64,000 nucleotides of DNA from Loripinus fragilis (GCA_964019695.1 OZ026515.1:128834375-128898374); one strand, 5' to 3'; shown: positions 48,301 through 58,659, counted from the stretch's first letter. Notes: generated by a model from the sequence alone, not told the origin. A program made the numbers and translations.

Positions 48301-51300
48301 CATCATCTAGTGACAACGGTCAGAGCATGACAATATATCCCTAAGGTATGAACCATTCTCCGTCAGTTGTTATCATCTAGTGACAACGGTCAGAGCACGG
48401 TTATATATCCCTTAGGTATGCACCATGGTCCGTCACTTGCTATCGTCTCATGACAACGGTCAGAGCATGGTAATATATCCCAAAGGTATGAACCATGTTC
48501 CGTCAGTTGTTTGTTATCGTCTAGTGACAACGGTCAGAGCATGGATATATATCCCTAAGGTATGAACCATGCTCCGTCAGTTGTTATCATCCTGTGACAA
48601 CGGTCAGAGCATGGTAATATATTCCTGAGGTATTATCCATGGTCCGTCAGTTGTTATCGTCTAGTGACAACGGTCAGAGCATGGTAATATATCCCTAAGG
48701 TATGAACCATGCTCCGTCAGTTGTTATCGTCTAGTGACAACGGTCAGAGCATGGTAATATATCCCTAATGTATGAACCATACTCCGTCAGTTGTTATCAT
48801 CTAGTGAAAACGGTCAGAGCATGGTTATATATCCCTAAGGTATGAACCATGCTCCGTCAGTTGTTATCTCCTAGTGACAACGGTCAGAGCATGGTAATAT
48901 ATCCCTAAGATATAAACCATGCTCCGTCAGTTGTTATCATCTCATGACAGCGGTCAGAGCACGCTAATACATCCCTAAGATATGAACCATGCTCCGTCAG
49001 TTGTTATTGTCTAGTGACAACGGTCAGAGCATGGTAATATATCCCTAAGGCATGAGACATGCTCCGATAGTTGTCATCGTAACATGACAACGGTCAGAGC
49101 ATGGGTTTTCATCCCTAAGGTATGAAACATGCTCCGTTAGTTGTCATCGCCTCCTGACAACGGTCAGAGCATGGTTATTCATCCCGAAGGTATGAAACAT
49201 GCTCCGACAGTTGTCATCGTCTCATGACAACGGTCAGAGCATGGGTTTTCATCCCGAAGGTATGAAACATGCTCTGACAGTTGACATCGTCTCATGACAA
49301 CGGTCAGGAAATGGTTATTCATCTCTAAGGTATGAAACATGCTCCGTCAGTTGTTATCGTCTCATGACAACGGTCAGAGCATGGGTTTTCATCCCGAAGG
49401 TATGAAACATGCTCTGACAGTTGACATCGTCTCATGACAACGGTCAGGAAATGGTTATTCATCTCTAAGGTATGAAACATGCTCCGTCAGTTGTTATCGT
49501 CTCATGACAACGGTCAGAGCATGGTAATATATCCCTAAGGTATGAACCATGCTCCGTCAGTTGTTTGTTATCGTCTAGTGACAACGGTCAGAGCATGGTA
49601 ATATATCCCTAAGGTATGAACCATGCTCTGTCAGTTGTTATCATCTAGTGACAACGGTCAGAGCATGGTTATATATTCCTAAGGTATGAACCATGCTCCG
49701 TCAGTTGTTATCATCTCATGACAGCGGTCAGAGCATGCTAATATATCCCTAAGATATGATCCATGCTCCGTCAGTTGTTATTGTCTCATGACAACTGTCA
49801 GAGCATGGTAATATATCCCTAAGATATGAACCATGCTCCGTCAGTTGTTATCGTCTAGTGACAACGGTCAGAGCATGATAATATATCCCTAAGGTATGAA
49901 CCATGCTCCGTCACTTGTTATCATCTAGTGACAACGGTCAGAGCACGGTTATATATCCCTAAGGTATGAACCATGGTCCGTCAGTTGTTATCGTCTCATG
50001 ACAACGGTCAGAGCATGGTAATATATCCCAAAGGTATGAACCATGCTCCGTCATTTGTTTGTTATCGTCTAGTGACAACGGTCAGAGCATGGTAATATAT
50101 TCCAAAGGTATGAACCATGCTCCGTCAGTTGTTATCATCTAGTGACAACGGTCAGAGCATGGTTATATATTCCTAAGGTTTGAACCATGCTCCGTCAGTT
50201 ATTATCGTCTAGTGACAACGGTCAGAGCATGGTTATATATCCTAAGGTATGAACCATGCTCCGTCAGTTGTTATCATCTTGTGACAACGGTCAGAGCATG
50301 GTAATATATCCCTGAGGAATTATCCATGCTCCGTCAGTTGTTATCGTCTAGTGCCAACGGTCAGAGCATGGTTATATATCCTATGGTATGAACCATGCTC
50401 CGTCAGTTGTTATCGTCCCATGACAACGGTCTGAGCATGGTAATATATCCCTAAGGTATGAACCATGCTCCGTCAGATGTTATCGTTTAGTGACAATGGT
50501 CAGAGCATGGTAATATATCCCTAAGTTACGAACCATGCTCCGTCAGTTGTTATCGTCTCATGACAACGGTCAGAGCATGGTAATATATCCCTAAGGTATG
50601 AACCATGCTCCGTCAGTTGTTTTCATCCTGTGACAACGATCAGAGCATGGTAATATATCCCTGAGGTATTATCCATGCTCCGTCAGTTGTTATCGTCTAG
50701 TGACAACGGTAAGAGCATGGTAATATATCCCTAAGGTATGAACCATGTTCCGTCAGTTGTTATCGTCTAGTGACAACGGTCAGAGCATGGTAATATATCC
50801 CTAAGATATTAACCATGCTCCGTCAGTTGTTATCATCTCATGACAGCGGTCAGAGCATGCTAATATATCGCTAAGATATGAACCATGCTCCGTCAGTTGT
50901 TATTGTCTAGTGACAACGGTCAGAGCTTGGTAATATATCCCTAAGGCATGAAACATGCTCCGACAGTTGTCATCGTGACATGACAACGGTCAGAGCATGG
51001 GTTTTCATCCCTAAGGTATGAAACATGTTCCGTTAGTTGTCATCGCCTCATGACAACGGTCAGAGCATGACTATTCATCTCTATGGTATGAATCATGCTC
51101 CGACAGTTGTCATCGTCTCATGACAACGGTCAGAGCATGGTTTTTCATCCCGAAGGTATGAAACATGCTCAGACAGTTGACATCGTCTCATGACAACGGT
51201 CATGACATGGTTATTCATCTCTAAGGTATGAAACATGCTCGACAGTTGTCATCGTGACATGACAAAGGTCAGAGCATGGTTATTTATCGCTAAGGTATGA

Positions 51301-52560
51301 ACCATGCTCCGACAGTTGACATCGTCTCATGACAACGGTCAGAGCATGGTTATTCATCTCTAAGGTATTCAACATGCTCCGTCAGTTGTCATCGTGACAT
51401 GACAACGGTCAGAGCATGGTTATTCATCCCTAAGGTATGAAACATGCTCCGACAGTTGTCATCGTGACATGACAGCGGTCAGAGCATGCTTATATATCCC
51501 TAAGATATGAACCATGCTCCGTCAGTTGTTATTGTCTAGTGACAACGGTCAGAGCATGGTAATATATCCCTAATGTATGAAACATGCTCCGTCAGTTGTC
51601 AACGCCTCATGACAACGGCCAGAGCATGGTTATTCATCTCTAAGGTATGAAACATCCTCAGACAGTTGTCATCGTGACATGACAAAGGTCAGAGCATGGT
51701 TATTTATCCCTAAGGTATGAAACATGCTCCGACAGTTGTCATCGTGACATGACAACGGTCAGAGCATAGTTATTCATCTCTAAGATATGAAACATGCTCC
51801 GTTAGTTGTCATCGTGACATGACAACGGTCAGAGCATGGTTATTCATCTCTAAGGTATGAAACATGCTCGGACAGTTGTCATCGTCTCATGACAACGGTC
51901 AGAGCATGGTTATTCATCTCTAAGGTATGAAACATGCTCTGACAGTTGTCATCGTGACATGACAACGGTCAGAGCATGGTTATTAATCTCTAAGGTATGA
52001 AACATGCCTCGTCAGTTGTCATCGTCTCGTGACAACGGTCAGAGCATGGTTATTCATCCCTAAGGTATGAAACATGCTCGGTCAGTTGTAATCGCCTCAT
52101 GACAACGGTCAGAGCATGGTTATTCATCCCTTAGGTATGAAACATGCTCCGTCAGTTGTTATCGCCTCATGACAACGGTAGGAGCATGGTTATTCATCCC
52201 TAAGGTATGAAACATGCTCCGTCAGTTGTCATTGTCTCATGACAACGGTCAGAGCATGGTTATTCATCCCTAAGGTATGAAACATGCTCCGTTAGTTGTC
52301 ATCGTGACATGACAACGGTCAGCGCATGGTTATATATCATTTATGTATGAAACTTGCTCCGACAGTTGTCATCGTCTCATGACAATGGACAGAGCAGGTA
52401 AGAAACATGCACCATCAGTTGTGATCTTTTCGTGACGACGGTCAGAGCATGGTTATACCTCATTCAGGTAAGAAACATGCTCCGTCCATTATGATCATCT
52501 CATGACCATGTTCGGAGCATGGTTATACCCCTATTTCATAAGGAACATGGTCGTCTCATT
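39301..52560 (-). repeat. Satellite A, right array (70-bp monomer, reversed)
   Basis: The exact complement of the left array's monomer: CATGCTCCGTCAGTTGTTAT, CGTCTAGTGACAACGGTCAG, AGCATGGTAATATATCCCTA, AGGTATGAAC. About 189 copies by length. Zones: a GTTGTCTTCGTCTCATGAC subtype next to satellite B (39,330-40,990); the main TAATATATCCC subtype (41,000-50,930) with islands of the outer TTATTCATC subtype at about 45,770-46,060 and 49,040-49,500; and the outer subtype from 50,940 to 52,400. Monomers decay after 52,400. Confidence 0.97.
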
Positions 52561-52619
52561 ACATCGGTAAGATATTGTTTATACATCTACCTGATGAGGA
52601 GCATGATCAGCCAGCTGTG

Positions 52620-53500
52620 ATCGTAGTTAGAATATGGTAATACCAATATCTGATTTAGAAATACGCTCATCCAGTTCTGACCGTCTCCTCACAACGACTT
52701 CAGAACATAGTTGTACGTTTATTAAAGGAGAAACATGCCCATCCATTTGCCTTCATTCTATTACAGGAATTAGGACATGTTTCCATGCTAGCCTTAATTT
52801 GATATATGTGCAGGCGATAGCCATCGTCTGATCATAGTTAAAGAAATTAGCGCTTGTGAATGTCATCTTCATAAAGGAAATAGCAAATATGCTGATACGT
52901 TTACAACTGCACATACGCACAGGCTGATCTTAGTCTAAATGGAGGATTGAGGTTGGGGGCACATTGTAGGAAACATGTGCGGATCCAGAGGGGGGGACAG
53001 GGGGTCCGGACCCCCCCCCCCCTGAAAAATAAAAAAAATATAGAGTTTCTGTACTATACTGGTCCGGATCCCCTGTAAAATCACACAGCTACCAAGCAAA
53101 CTTTCAATGTTGGGCCACCAACGGCCCACCAGCGAAACGCCATTTAAATGGCGTTCCGCTGCTGGGCCGATGATGGCCCGCTTATATTGGTATTTGGGAA
53201 CATCTCTCCCATCATCAACAAAAGAAATACGTAGTCAAAAGTGGACCCCCTCTGAAAAAGTTTTCTAGATCCGCGCATGGGAAATGATGTGCGATTATTT
53301 ACATTAAGCCTCCATAGAGGCATCCATCCTCATTTCAGGCATCTTAAAATATGACCTCTACATAAAGTATGATCTTTTTTAAAAGCTGCATCTTGTTAAG
53401 CGCTATTAATAGACATTGGGTTTTTTGGCTGTCTATTTTAAAAACAAATGACGCATGCGCAGAAACGCACCATGCGGGGACCGTTGTCATTATCCCCTTT
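52620..53500 (-). repeat. Giant inverted repeat, right terminal domain
   Basis: The complement of 24,119-24,985 with scattered substitutions and indels. One clear indel is a C run of 14 at about 53,012-53,025 where the left arm has seven G. It ends at CATTATCCCC (53,500 edge), beyond which left and right flanks no longer match. The last degenerate satellite A monomers are at 52,440-52,700. Confidence 0.9.
53112..53179. repeat. 68-bp palindrome in the right terminal domain
   Basis: GGGCCACCAACGGCCC, then AGCGAAACGCCATTT / AAATGGCGTTCCGCT, then GGGCCGATGATGGCCC. Same length and centre (TTTAAA) as the left copy. Several arm positions differ from the left copy while keeping the pairing. Confidence 0.9.
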
Positions 53501-53551
53501 GATACGATGGCATGGACTTTTATTAGAGGTTTTGTGCGCAACTGTTAATTA

Positions 53552-54115
53552 CTGTAAATTCAGAAATTTCCGCGATAATTTTATTTTAGCGAATGTACTG
53601 TTAAATAGAGGATATTTCGTGAGTGCTCATGTTTTATTGAGTTTGATAAACGAGTTGAGAAAACGCGATAAAAAGCGAGGCTTGTCGAGCATTTTATCGC
53701 CTTTTTCCACAGCGAGTTTAATAAATTCAATAATACAAGAGCACATATGTTAATTCGGTTCTATTTATCATATGACATTATTATTAAGATTACTTTGAAA
53801 TCTCAATTCTGGCGTAAAAAAGCCATTATACAACATGTACGCAAAGTTGTAATGGGAGTTATTTCTTACATGTAAAGTTACCCGAAAATATGTTAACCGT
53901 AGTGGTTATCGATTTTAATGCATGACATAATTTCTCTTCAAGACGCGATCGTCGACGTCATATGATAAAACATATTTGCCACAATAAAAACTCGCGACTT
54001 GAGCATGCTTTACATATACCTACATCAGTAAATGACAGAGTGATTTCGCCATTTCGCGAGGGTTTAAAATTTTAAATTTTGAATAAAACTCTCGCGAAAA
54101 TTTCAATATTTACAG
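53552..54115. mobile_element. TA-flanked MITE with CGCGAGGGTTTTA ends, right copy
   Basis: The left end CTGTAAATTCAGAAATTTCC and the right end, inverted, CTGTAAATATTGAAATTTTC are flanked by TA on both sides (53,550-53,551; 54,116-54,117). Length 564 bp. Its right end is 28 bp from the splice donor at 54,145. The structure fits a Tc1/mariner-type MITE. Confidence 0.75.
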
Positions 54116-54145
54116 TACCAAAATCGAAAGCGATTGCCCTAATAC

Positions 54146-54459
54146 CTTTATTTTTTCTGGTGCTGTTAGTCCAAGGTCAAAAAAGTAGAATGGCATGCTA
54201 GTGTACATTGGCCGAACAAATCTATTTAGGTTTTCAATCAACTTCAGTGCTTCCAAATAATGGTTACTAGATGCCCCCGATACCAGCACTGGGACTTCAA
54301 TTTTCGTTTTCGTAGAATATATGACCTTCAAGTTAGAATCTGGTGCCAGCTGACTCAGATAGGGTTCAGCCTCTGATAGGTTGTAAGATGCTATTTTTCT
54401 CATGTTGCCTTCCTGGCTCGAGCAGAACTCTGCGTCACATGTGTCATTCGGAGACCAAT
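54146..54459 (-). CDS. Glycosyltransferase-like gene, internal exon with the conserved N-terminal block
   Basis: A 314-nt exon. The acceptor is TTATTCTACCAG (ending 54,460) and the donor AAG/GTATTA (54,145-54,144). It begins with two bases completing a split codon, then 104 codons, and ends in phase 0. Seen in the peptide: WSPNDTC (sequon N-D-T), a Cys seven residues on, SYNLSEAEPYL (second sequon), then VPVLVSGASSNHYLEALKL and FYFFDLGLTAPEKIK. The last two blocks resemble the first beta-alpha units of GT-A-like uncharacterised invertebrate proteins, as I remember them. An internal ATG at 54,403 is not a start, because the open frame and the acceptor extend past it. It continues in frame into 20,946-21,050 after a 33-kb intron. 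Confidence 0.85.
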
Positions 54460-54504
54460 CTGGTAGAATAATAAATTAAACAAATACATGTTCAACACGT
54501 AATA

Positions 54505-54605
54505 TTTAGAGAATGTTTTATACGAGAATTTTTTATAAAGTGACGAGGGGGTGTAGCCCCCGAGTCAGTTTATAAAAATACGAGTGAAAGCATATTCTAA
54601 ATGTT
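54505..54605. repeat. Foldback repeat around GGGGGTGTAGCCCCC
   Basis: TTTAGAGAATGTTTTATACGAG and TTTATAAAGTGACGAGGGGG pair imperfectly with the sequence following GCCCCCGAGTCA-TTTATAAA, AATACGAGTGAAAGCATATTC. A short dispersed hairpin element about 50 bp upstream of the 104-codon exon. Confidence 0.6.
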
Positions 54606-54779
54606 GTGTATCACTTCCCAACTGGATTTAAGTATTGAACAAGACCAAATTCTGCTCTGGACCTGCGTCGCGGGTGCATATCAGTGTGTGAACAGTCGAT
54701 ATGCAAAGCTCAAATATACAGGAATGAAATCAGATTACACCAAATTACACAGTGTAATCTACAGTAGGTGACTAATCAA

Positions 54780-56220
54780 TTTCAAAGTTTAACACTCAAA
54801 AATATATTATCAAATGTGCATAAATATAGGATGTACATGTTCAATGAGTGAACAATCATATTAAAAAGTTTGAATATAAAGGAATGAAAACTGCTTGAGT
54901 TACAGATTACACAAACAAGGCACCCACTAAGCATTTCGGATGTGGAAAATGTCTAAGTTCAACAGCCCTAAAAATAAGAAAATATTTATTAAATGTGCAC
55001 AAAATGGATGGTGCACATCTTCAATGTGTGAACAATCATTATGCAAAGTTTGAATATAAAGTAATGAATACTGTTGGAATTGCAGATTATACAAACTAGG
55101 CACCCCCTAGGCACCTCGGAAGGAAAAAATGTCCAAGTTAATTGCCTGTCAAATATGGAAAAAATATTTATTAAATGTGCACAAAATAAGAGGTGCACAT
55201 CTTGAATGTGTGAACAATCATTATGCAAAGTTTGAATATAAAGTAATGAATACTGTTGGAGTTACATATTACACAAACTAGGCACACCCTAAGCATCTCA
55301 GAAGGAAAAAATGTCTAAGTTCAATGCCCGTCAGAAATGGAAAAATATTTATTAAATGTGCACAAAATGAAAGGTGCACATCTTCATTTTGTGAACAATC
55401 ATTATGCAAAGTTTAAAATTAAAGTAATGGTTTCGTTTGATTTTATTCTTTACGTCCACTCAACAATCTTTCAGTTATGCGGGACGGTTCTTCCTTGGTT
55501 TAACCAGTACTAAGCTAGGATAAATGTGTCTTGCTCAAGGACCACAACGCAGTGACGCCGGTGAGGCTCGAACCCGCTACCCTTCGGTCTCGAGTCAAGC
55601 ACTCTACCACTGAGCCACTGCGCTCCCTAAAGTAATGAATACTATTGGAGTTATAGATTACACAAACTAGGCACCCCCTAAGCATTACGGATGGAAAAAA
55701 ACGTCTATGTTCAACACCCGTCAAAAAGTTAAAAAAAATTATGAAACATGCACAAAATAAGAGGTGCACATCCTCAATTTGTGAACAATCATTATGCAAA
55801 GTTTGAAAATAAAGAATTGAATACTGTTGGAGTTTCAGATTACACAAACTGGGCACCCCCTTGGCATTTATGATGGAAAAAATGTCTAAGTTCAAAACTC
55901 GTAAAAAGTTAGAAAAAAAAGAAATGTGCACAAAATAGGAGGTGCACATCTTCAATGTGTAAGAATCATTAGGTAAAGTATGAATATACAGGAATGAATA
56001 CTGTATGAGTTACAGGTTACACCAACTTCCCTTAAGCATTTCGGAGGAAAAAATGTTAGAGACCCAAACAGCCCTCAAAAAGGAAAAAAAATATGAAACG
56101 TGCACAAAATAGGAGGTGCACATCTTCAATATGTGTACAATCATTAGGCAAAGTTTGAATGAAAAGGAATGAAAACTTTTGGAGTTACAGACTACACAAA
56201 CTTGGCACCCCTAAATTGTT
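54780..56220 (+). repeat. 180-bp tandem repeat, about seven units
   Basis: The unit has GTGCACAAAATAGGAGGTGC, ACATCTTCAATGTGTGAACA, ATCATTATGCAAAGTTTGAA, AGATTACACAAACTAGGCAC, CCCCTAAGCAT and AAAAAATGTCTAAGTTCAA. Units are centred near 54,840, 55,020, 55,200, 55,380, 55,770, 55,945 and 56,120. One is split by a SINE at 55,430. The minus-strand frames rich in HNDCS and VHLLFCA repeat because the unit is a multiple of three (180). Confidence 0.9.
55430..55627 (-). mobile_element. V-SINE-like element, second copy
   Basis: Same head (TGGCTCAGTGGTAGAGTG), B box (GGTTCGAGCC) and V-type core (CTTGAGCAAGACACATTTAT) as the copy at 36,315. Target duplication TAAAGTAATG at 55,420-55,429 and 55,628-55,637, inside the 180-bp tandem repeat. 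Confidence 0.85.
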
Positions 56221-56265
56221 GCGGGCGGACGGACGGACAGACGCACGGACGGACGGACGGAGTGG
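56221..56265 (+). repeat. (GGAC)n tract at the end of the 180-bp array
   Basis: GGGCGGACGGACGGACAGAC and further GGAC units. This is followed by a small hairpin, CTTTCGCTAAAGCG, at about 56,283. The (GGAC)n run is typical of the 3' boundary of molluscan interspersed repeats (from memory). Confidence 0.85.
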
Positions 56266-56424
56266 ACCCACTACTAGACCTGCTTTCGCTAAAGCGACGC
56301 AGGTAAAAATTGACCTGCCTTTATCCACTAATATTAACCAAGCCTGACAGATCTAATTGCTTCATGCAACACCTTCTGTTGATAAGTTAATCCTAAAATT
56401 GCCCCCAAAGTATCAATTTGAAAA

Positions 56425-56610
56425 TGTCGTCGGCTACATTTACTTGCTAACATTATTGACTAATGTTGGTGTATATGCAAACAGTATAGACGCAGATCAG
56501 ACTTCCCATATCAGTCTTATCTGCATCTCACTGTTTGATAAAAGTAATCAATAATGTTAGCAATTAGCAAGATTTGAGCATATGACATTTTAGATGCATT
56601 CTGATAGCAT
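56425..56610. mobile_element. MITE, TAACCCTTAAAGCGCC family, diverged copy
   Basis: CTAACATTATTGACTAATGT and its complement ATAATGTTAGC-AATTAGC flank a centre with GCAAACAGTATAGACGCAGA / CTCACTGTTTG. Termini are worn. Confidence 0.55.
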
Positions 56611-56704
56611 TTAAGCTCACTTGATAACCTCTGATAAAACAGGGGAAATATTGTCCGACAGATCTATTTCGCCAATTTCCTGCTGAAGCACTGAACAAAT
56701 TTTC

Positions 56705-56870
56705 ACCTGAAAATGGCATCTGTGAATGTCGTCTGCTATATATATAACTAATGTAAGTAAAGGCAAACAGTGTGGACCCAATCAGATGGCTCCTGGTCTG
56801 GATCCACACTGTTTGCCTCTATCCATTTATAAGTCGATAATGTCAGCAAATATTTGCAGCAGAAGGTTTG
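56705..56870. mobile_element. MITE, TAACCCTTAAAGCGCC family, diverged copy
   Basis: AGGCAAACAGTGTGGACCCA ... TGGATCCACACTGTTTGCCT palindrome around 56,787, with the flanking AATGTCAGCAAATATTTGCA typical of the family. No intact ends. Confidence 0.6.
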
Positions 56871-56887
56871 ACCTGCTAATAAAGGGC

Positions 56888-57010
56888 TGACCTCTTGGCT
56901 CTCTCTCGTTTGTGGTGTCAAACTGTGAGTTTGTCACTTTCCCATTGGTATCCTGGGTCGGGTGTGGTACTTGATTGTATCGACTCCTGATCTTTGCACC
57001 CTTACTTACT
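56888..57010 (-). repeat. Dispersed repeat with CAAGTACCACACCTGACCCA, copy 3
   Basis: Read on the minus strand it matches 15,235-15,345, including GGTGCAAAGATCAGGA and the CACAGTTTGACACCACAAAC segment. Confidence 0.7.
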
Positions 57011-57057
57011 TTGAGTATAGATAGTTTTTTTGCCTGTAACTTCATTAGTTTATTTTA

Positions 57058-57257
57058 ATATTTAAAGCGCTTATCACAGCATTATCGGCTGCTGAAATGT
57101 TTTAAAAGCCTCTGGGTCAAACAGTGAAGACCTAGAATAGACTGCTGCTGATCTGGACCAACACTGTTTGCCTCTACAATTACATTAGTCAATAATGCTA
57201 GCAAGTATATAGCATCAGAAGACTTGTAGATTCATTTTGATAGCGTTAAAAGGGTAA
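57058..57257. mobile_element. MITE, TAACCCTTAAAGCGCC family, nearly full-length
   Basis: TTTAAAGCGCTTATCACAGC at the left, GATAGCGTTAAAAGGGTAAA at the right, and the GGTCAAACAGTG...CACTGTTTGCCTCTA centre. About 200 bp. Confidence 0.65.
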
Positions 57258-58418
57258 ACATGGTTCCCTTGAAAACCTCTGTCTGGGTCACAAATGAAAT
57301 CCGACACCGTGCTCTTGGTAAAATGGCCTGCTGTTAGCGCATGCCTTACATCTGTTAGCGCATGCCCTACATTTAGAGACAATACAAGTGAATGGGAATT
57401 TTAAGCTCCGCCTATACCACTGAGACATCAAGGTCGTAATTAATTAAAATATAGCACCGTAAGATCAAAGAAAAAAATCTAGACCATGATACAATATCTA
57501 TTATTTCACTTTGAGAACAGAAACTAAAATACATTGCCTCTAGTTACATGTACGTCTGCTGACAATCTTTACAAACTGTTTGGGCACATACCAGACCCGA
57601 CAAATCTTCGGGTCTGATATGGTTCCAAACTGTTTGGCACTCTGACGGTAATCCTGAAAGATTTGTTTCGACAATTTTGAGATTGAAATCAATCAGCAAA
57701 CATACTAAATCATGCAAAATCAGCAGGTAGGCATTTGTGAACAGATCTAGAAATATTGGTTTCAGGCGTCTGCATGCATTTGTTCAACCGAAAAGCCTCT
57801 TTTCATTGAACACCGTAGCTACCACCTGCGTTCCTTTATCGACGTCAAGCGTTGCAATTTCATGCTGATAGTATGTATACTGCATAGCCTGAAATTCATA
57901 CGCGATTAAAGTTAAATGTGTTCCATTTTATACTATAACAAGGTAGACAGCACACACTTTACGCTGATATGCGTTGACAAAGAAAAAATAGTGTTTACGT
58001 TATATCTTAAATGACGTTAAATTTTGTTTATTCTGCTCTTATCCTTTAACAGAACGCGAAACATAAGTTTTGATTTTTGAATTTGAATTCTCTTACAAAG
58101 ATTGGTGGACTCTTAGTCATTTAAGTTTCTAGACATTGCCGCAGAATAAACATAGGAAATAAACCACTTCCGTTTAGACAACGTCTATAGCACAACGTAA
58201 AACTGCATATTAAAATGTAAACGTCACAACAAGAAATTGCAAAGTTTTAAAATGCACTTTTATCTGTTGCATGCATGGCAAAAGTTTTCGTAAACCAATT
58301 TAGGCAAACACTCCCGAGACAAAAGTGATATAAACGGTATTTTTGACGTCGTGACGTCATGTCCATATTTGATAAATGTATTTTCTCCGAAAATATTTCT
58401 AATGTTTTGAGCTCTGTT
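57258..58418. other. Intronic DNA with one possible alternative exon
   Basis: Contains a 20-bp direct duplication (TGTTAGCGCATGCC, 57,331 and 57,353). On the minus strand 57,592-57,653 is bounded by ATCTTTCAG and CTG/GTATGT and would join the 104-codon exon in frame, but it conflicts in phase with the better exon at 60,872. Otherwise nothing is recognised. Confidence 0.4.
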
Positions 58419-58422
58419 ATTT

Positions 58423-58659
58423 GAGCCGCGGCATGATATTTCCAACAATTTGACATTTTGACAAGTGTAGACTCAGACGAGCCTCTGCAGCCTCCTTTTA
58501 AGCTTAGAAACTCTAAATGGTGTTCAGTCAGTAGCTTAGCAACCATAGAATACTCAAGCGACTAGCAAAGGCTCTGATCAGACTACGCATATGCGCAGGC
58601 TGATCTGAGGCTTTGCTGGTCGCACATACCACATTGTTGGAAATCTCATGCACTGGCTC
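58423..58659. mobile_element. MITE, GAGCC/ATTT family, full-length copy 2
   Basis: Ends GAGCCGCGGCATGATATTTC and, inverted, GAGCCAGTGCATGAGATTTC. ATTT is at 58,419-58,422 and 58,660-58,663. 237 bp and collinear with the 21,089 copy throughout. The 99-codon minus-strand frame here lies across the element and is not a gene. Confidence 0.85.

Larger units (their letters stand above)
21051..54145 (-). other. 33-kb intron holding the giant inverted satellite structure
   Basis: Bounded by the donor AAG/GTATTA (54,145) and the acceptor TTAATTTCAG (21,051). The flanking exons are both in phase 0 and read together. It contains, from the gene's 5' side, a TA-flanked MITE, the right domain, satellite A reversed, satellite B, satellite A forward, the left domain, a second TA-type MITE, a 160-bp tandem repeat and a 237-bp MITE. 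Confidence 0.8.

Noticed and set aside
24986..52560. CRISPR-like array (hairpin repeats with regular spacing)
   Set aside because: The spacers between hairpins are themselves repeated (TTCATACCTTAGGGATATATT), copies vary gradually, and the setting is a eukaryotic intron. It is satellite DNA.
24105..53513. Target-site duplication of the giant element (GATAGCAATCGG against GATACGATGG)
   Set aside because: The two flanks are only loosely similar and need gaps, so I cannot claim a duplication.
54989..55955. Minus-strand frames with repeated Cys/His-rich peptides
   Set aside because: The 180-bp repeat unit is a multiple of three, so any open unit repeats as peptide; one frame also runs through the SINE.
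57592..57653. Exon-like segment with ATCTTTCAG acceptor and CTG/GTATGT donor, in frame with exon 54,146-54,459
   Set aside because: It cannot be combined with the better-supported exon at 60,872-60,952 (its start needs two bases from the previous exon, but that exon supplies one) and has no recognisable motif. Kept only as an alternative.
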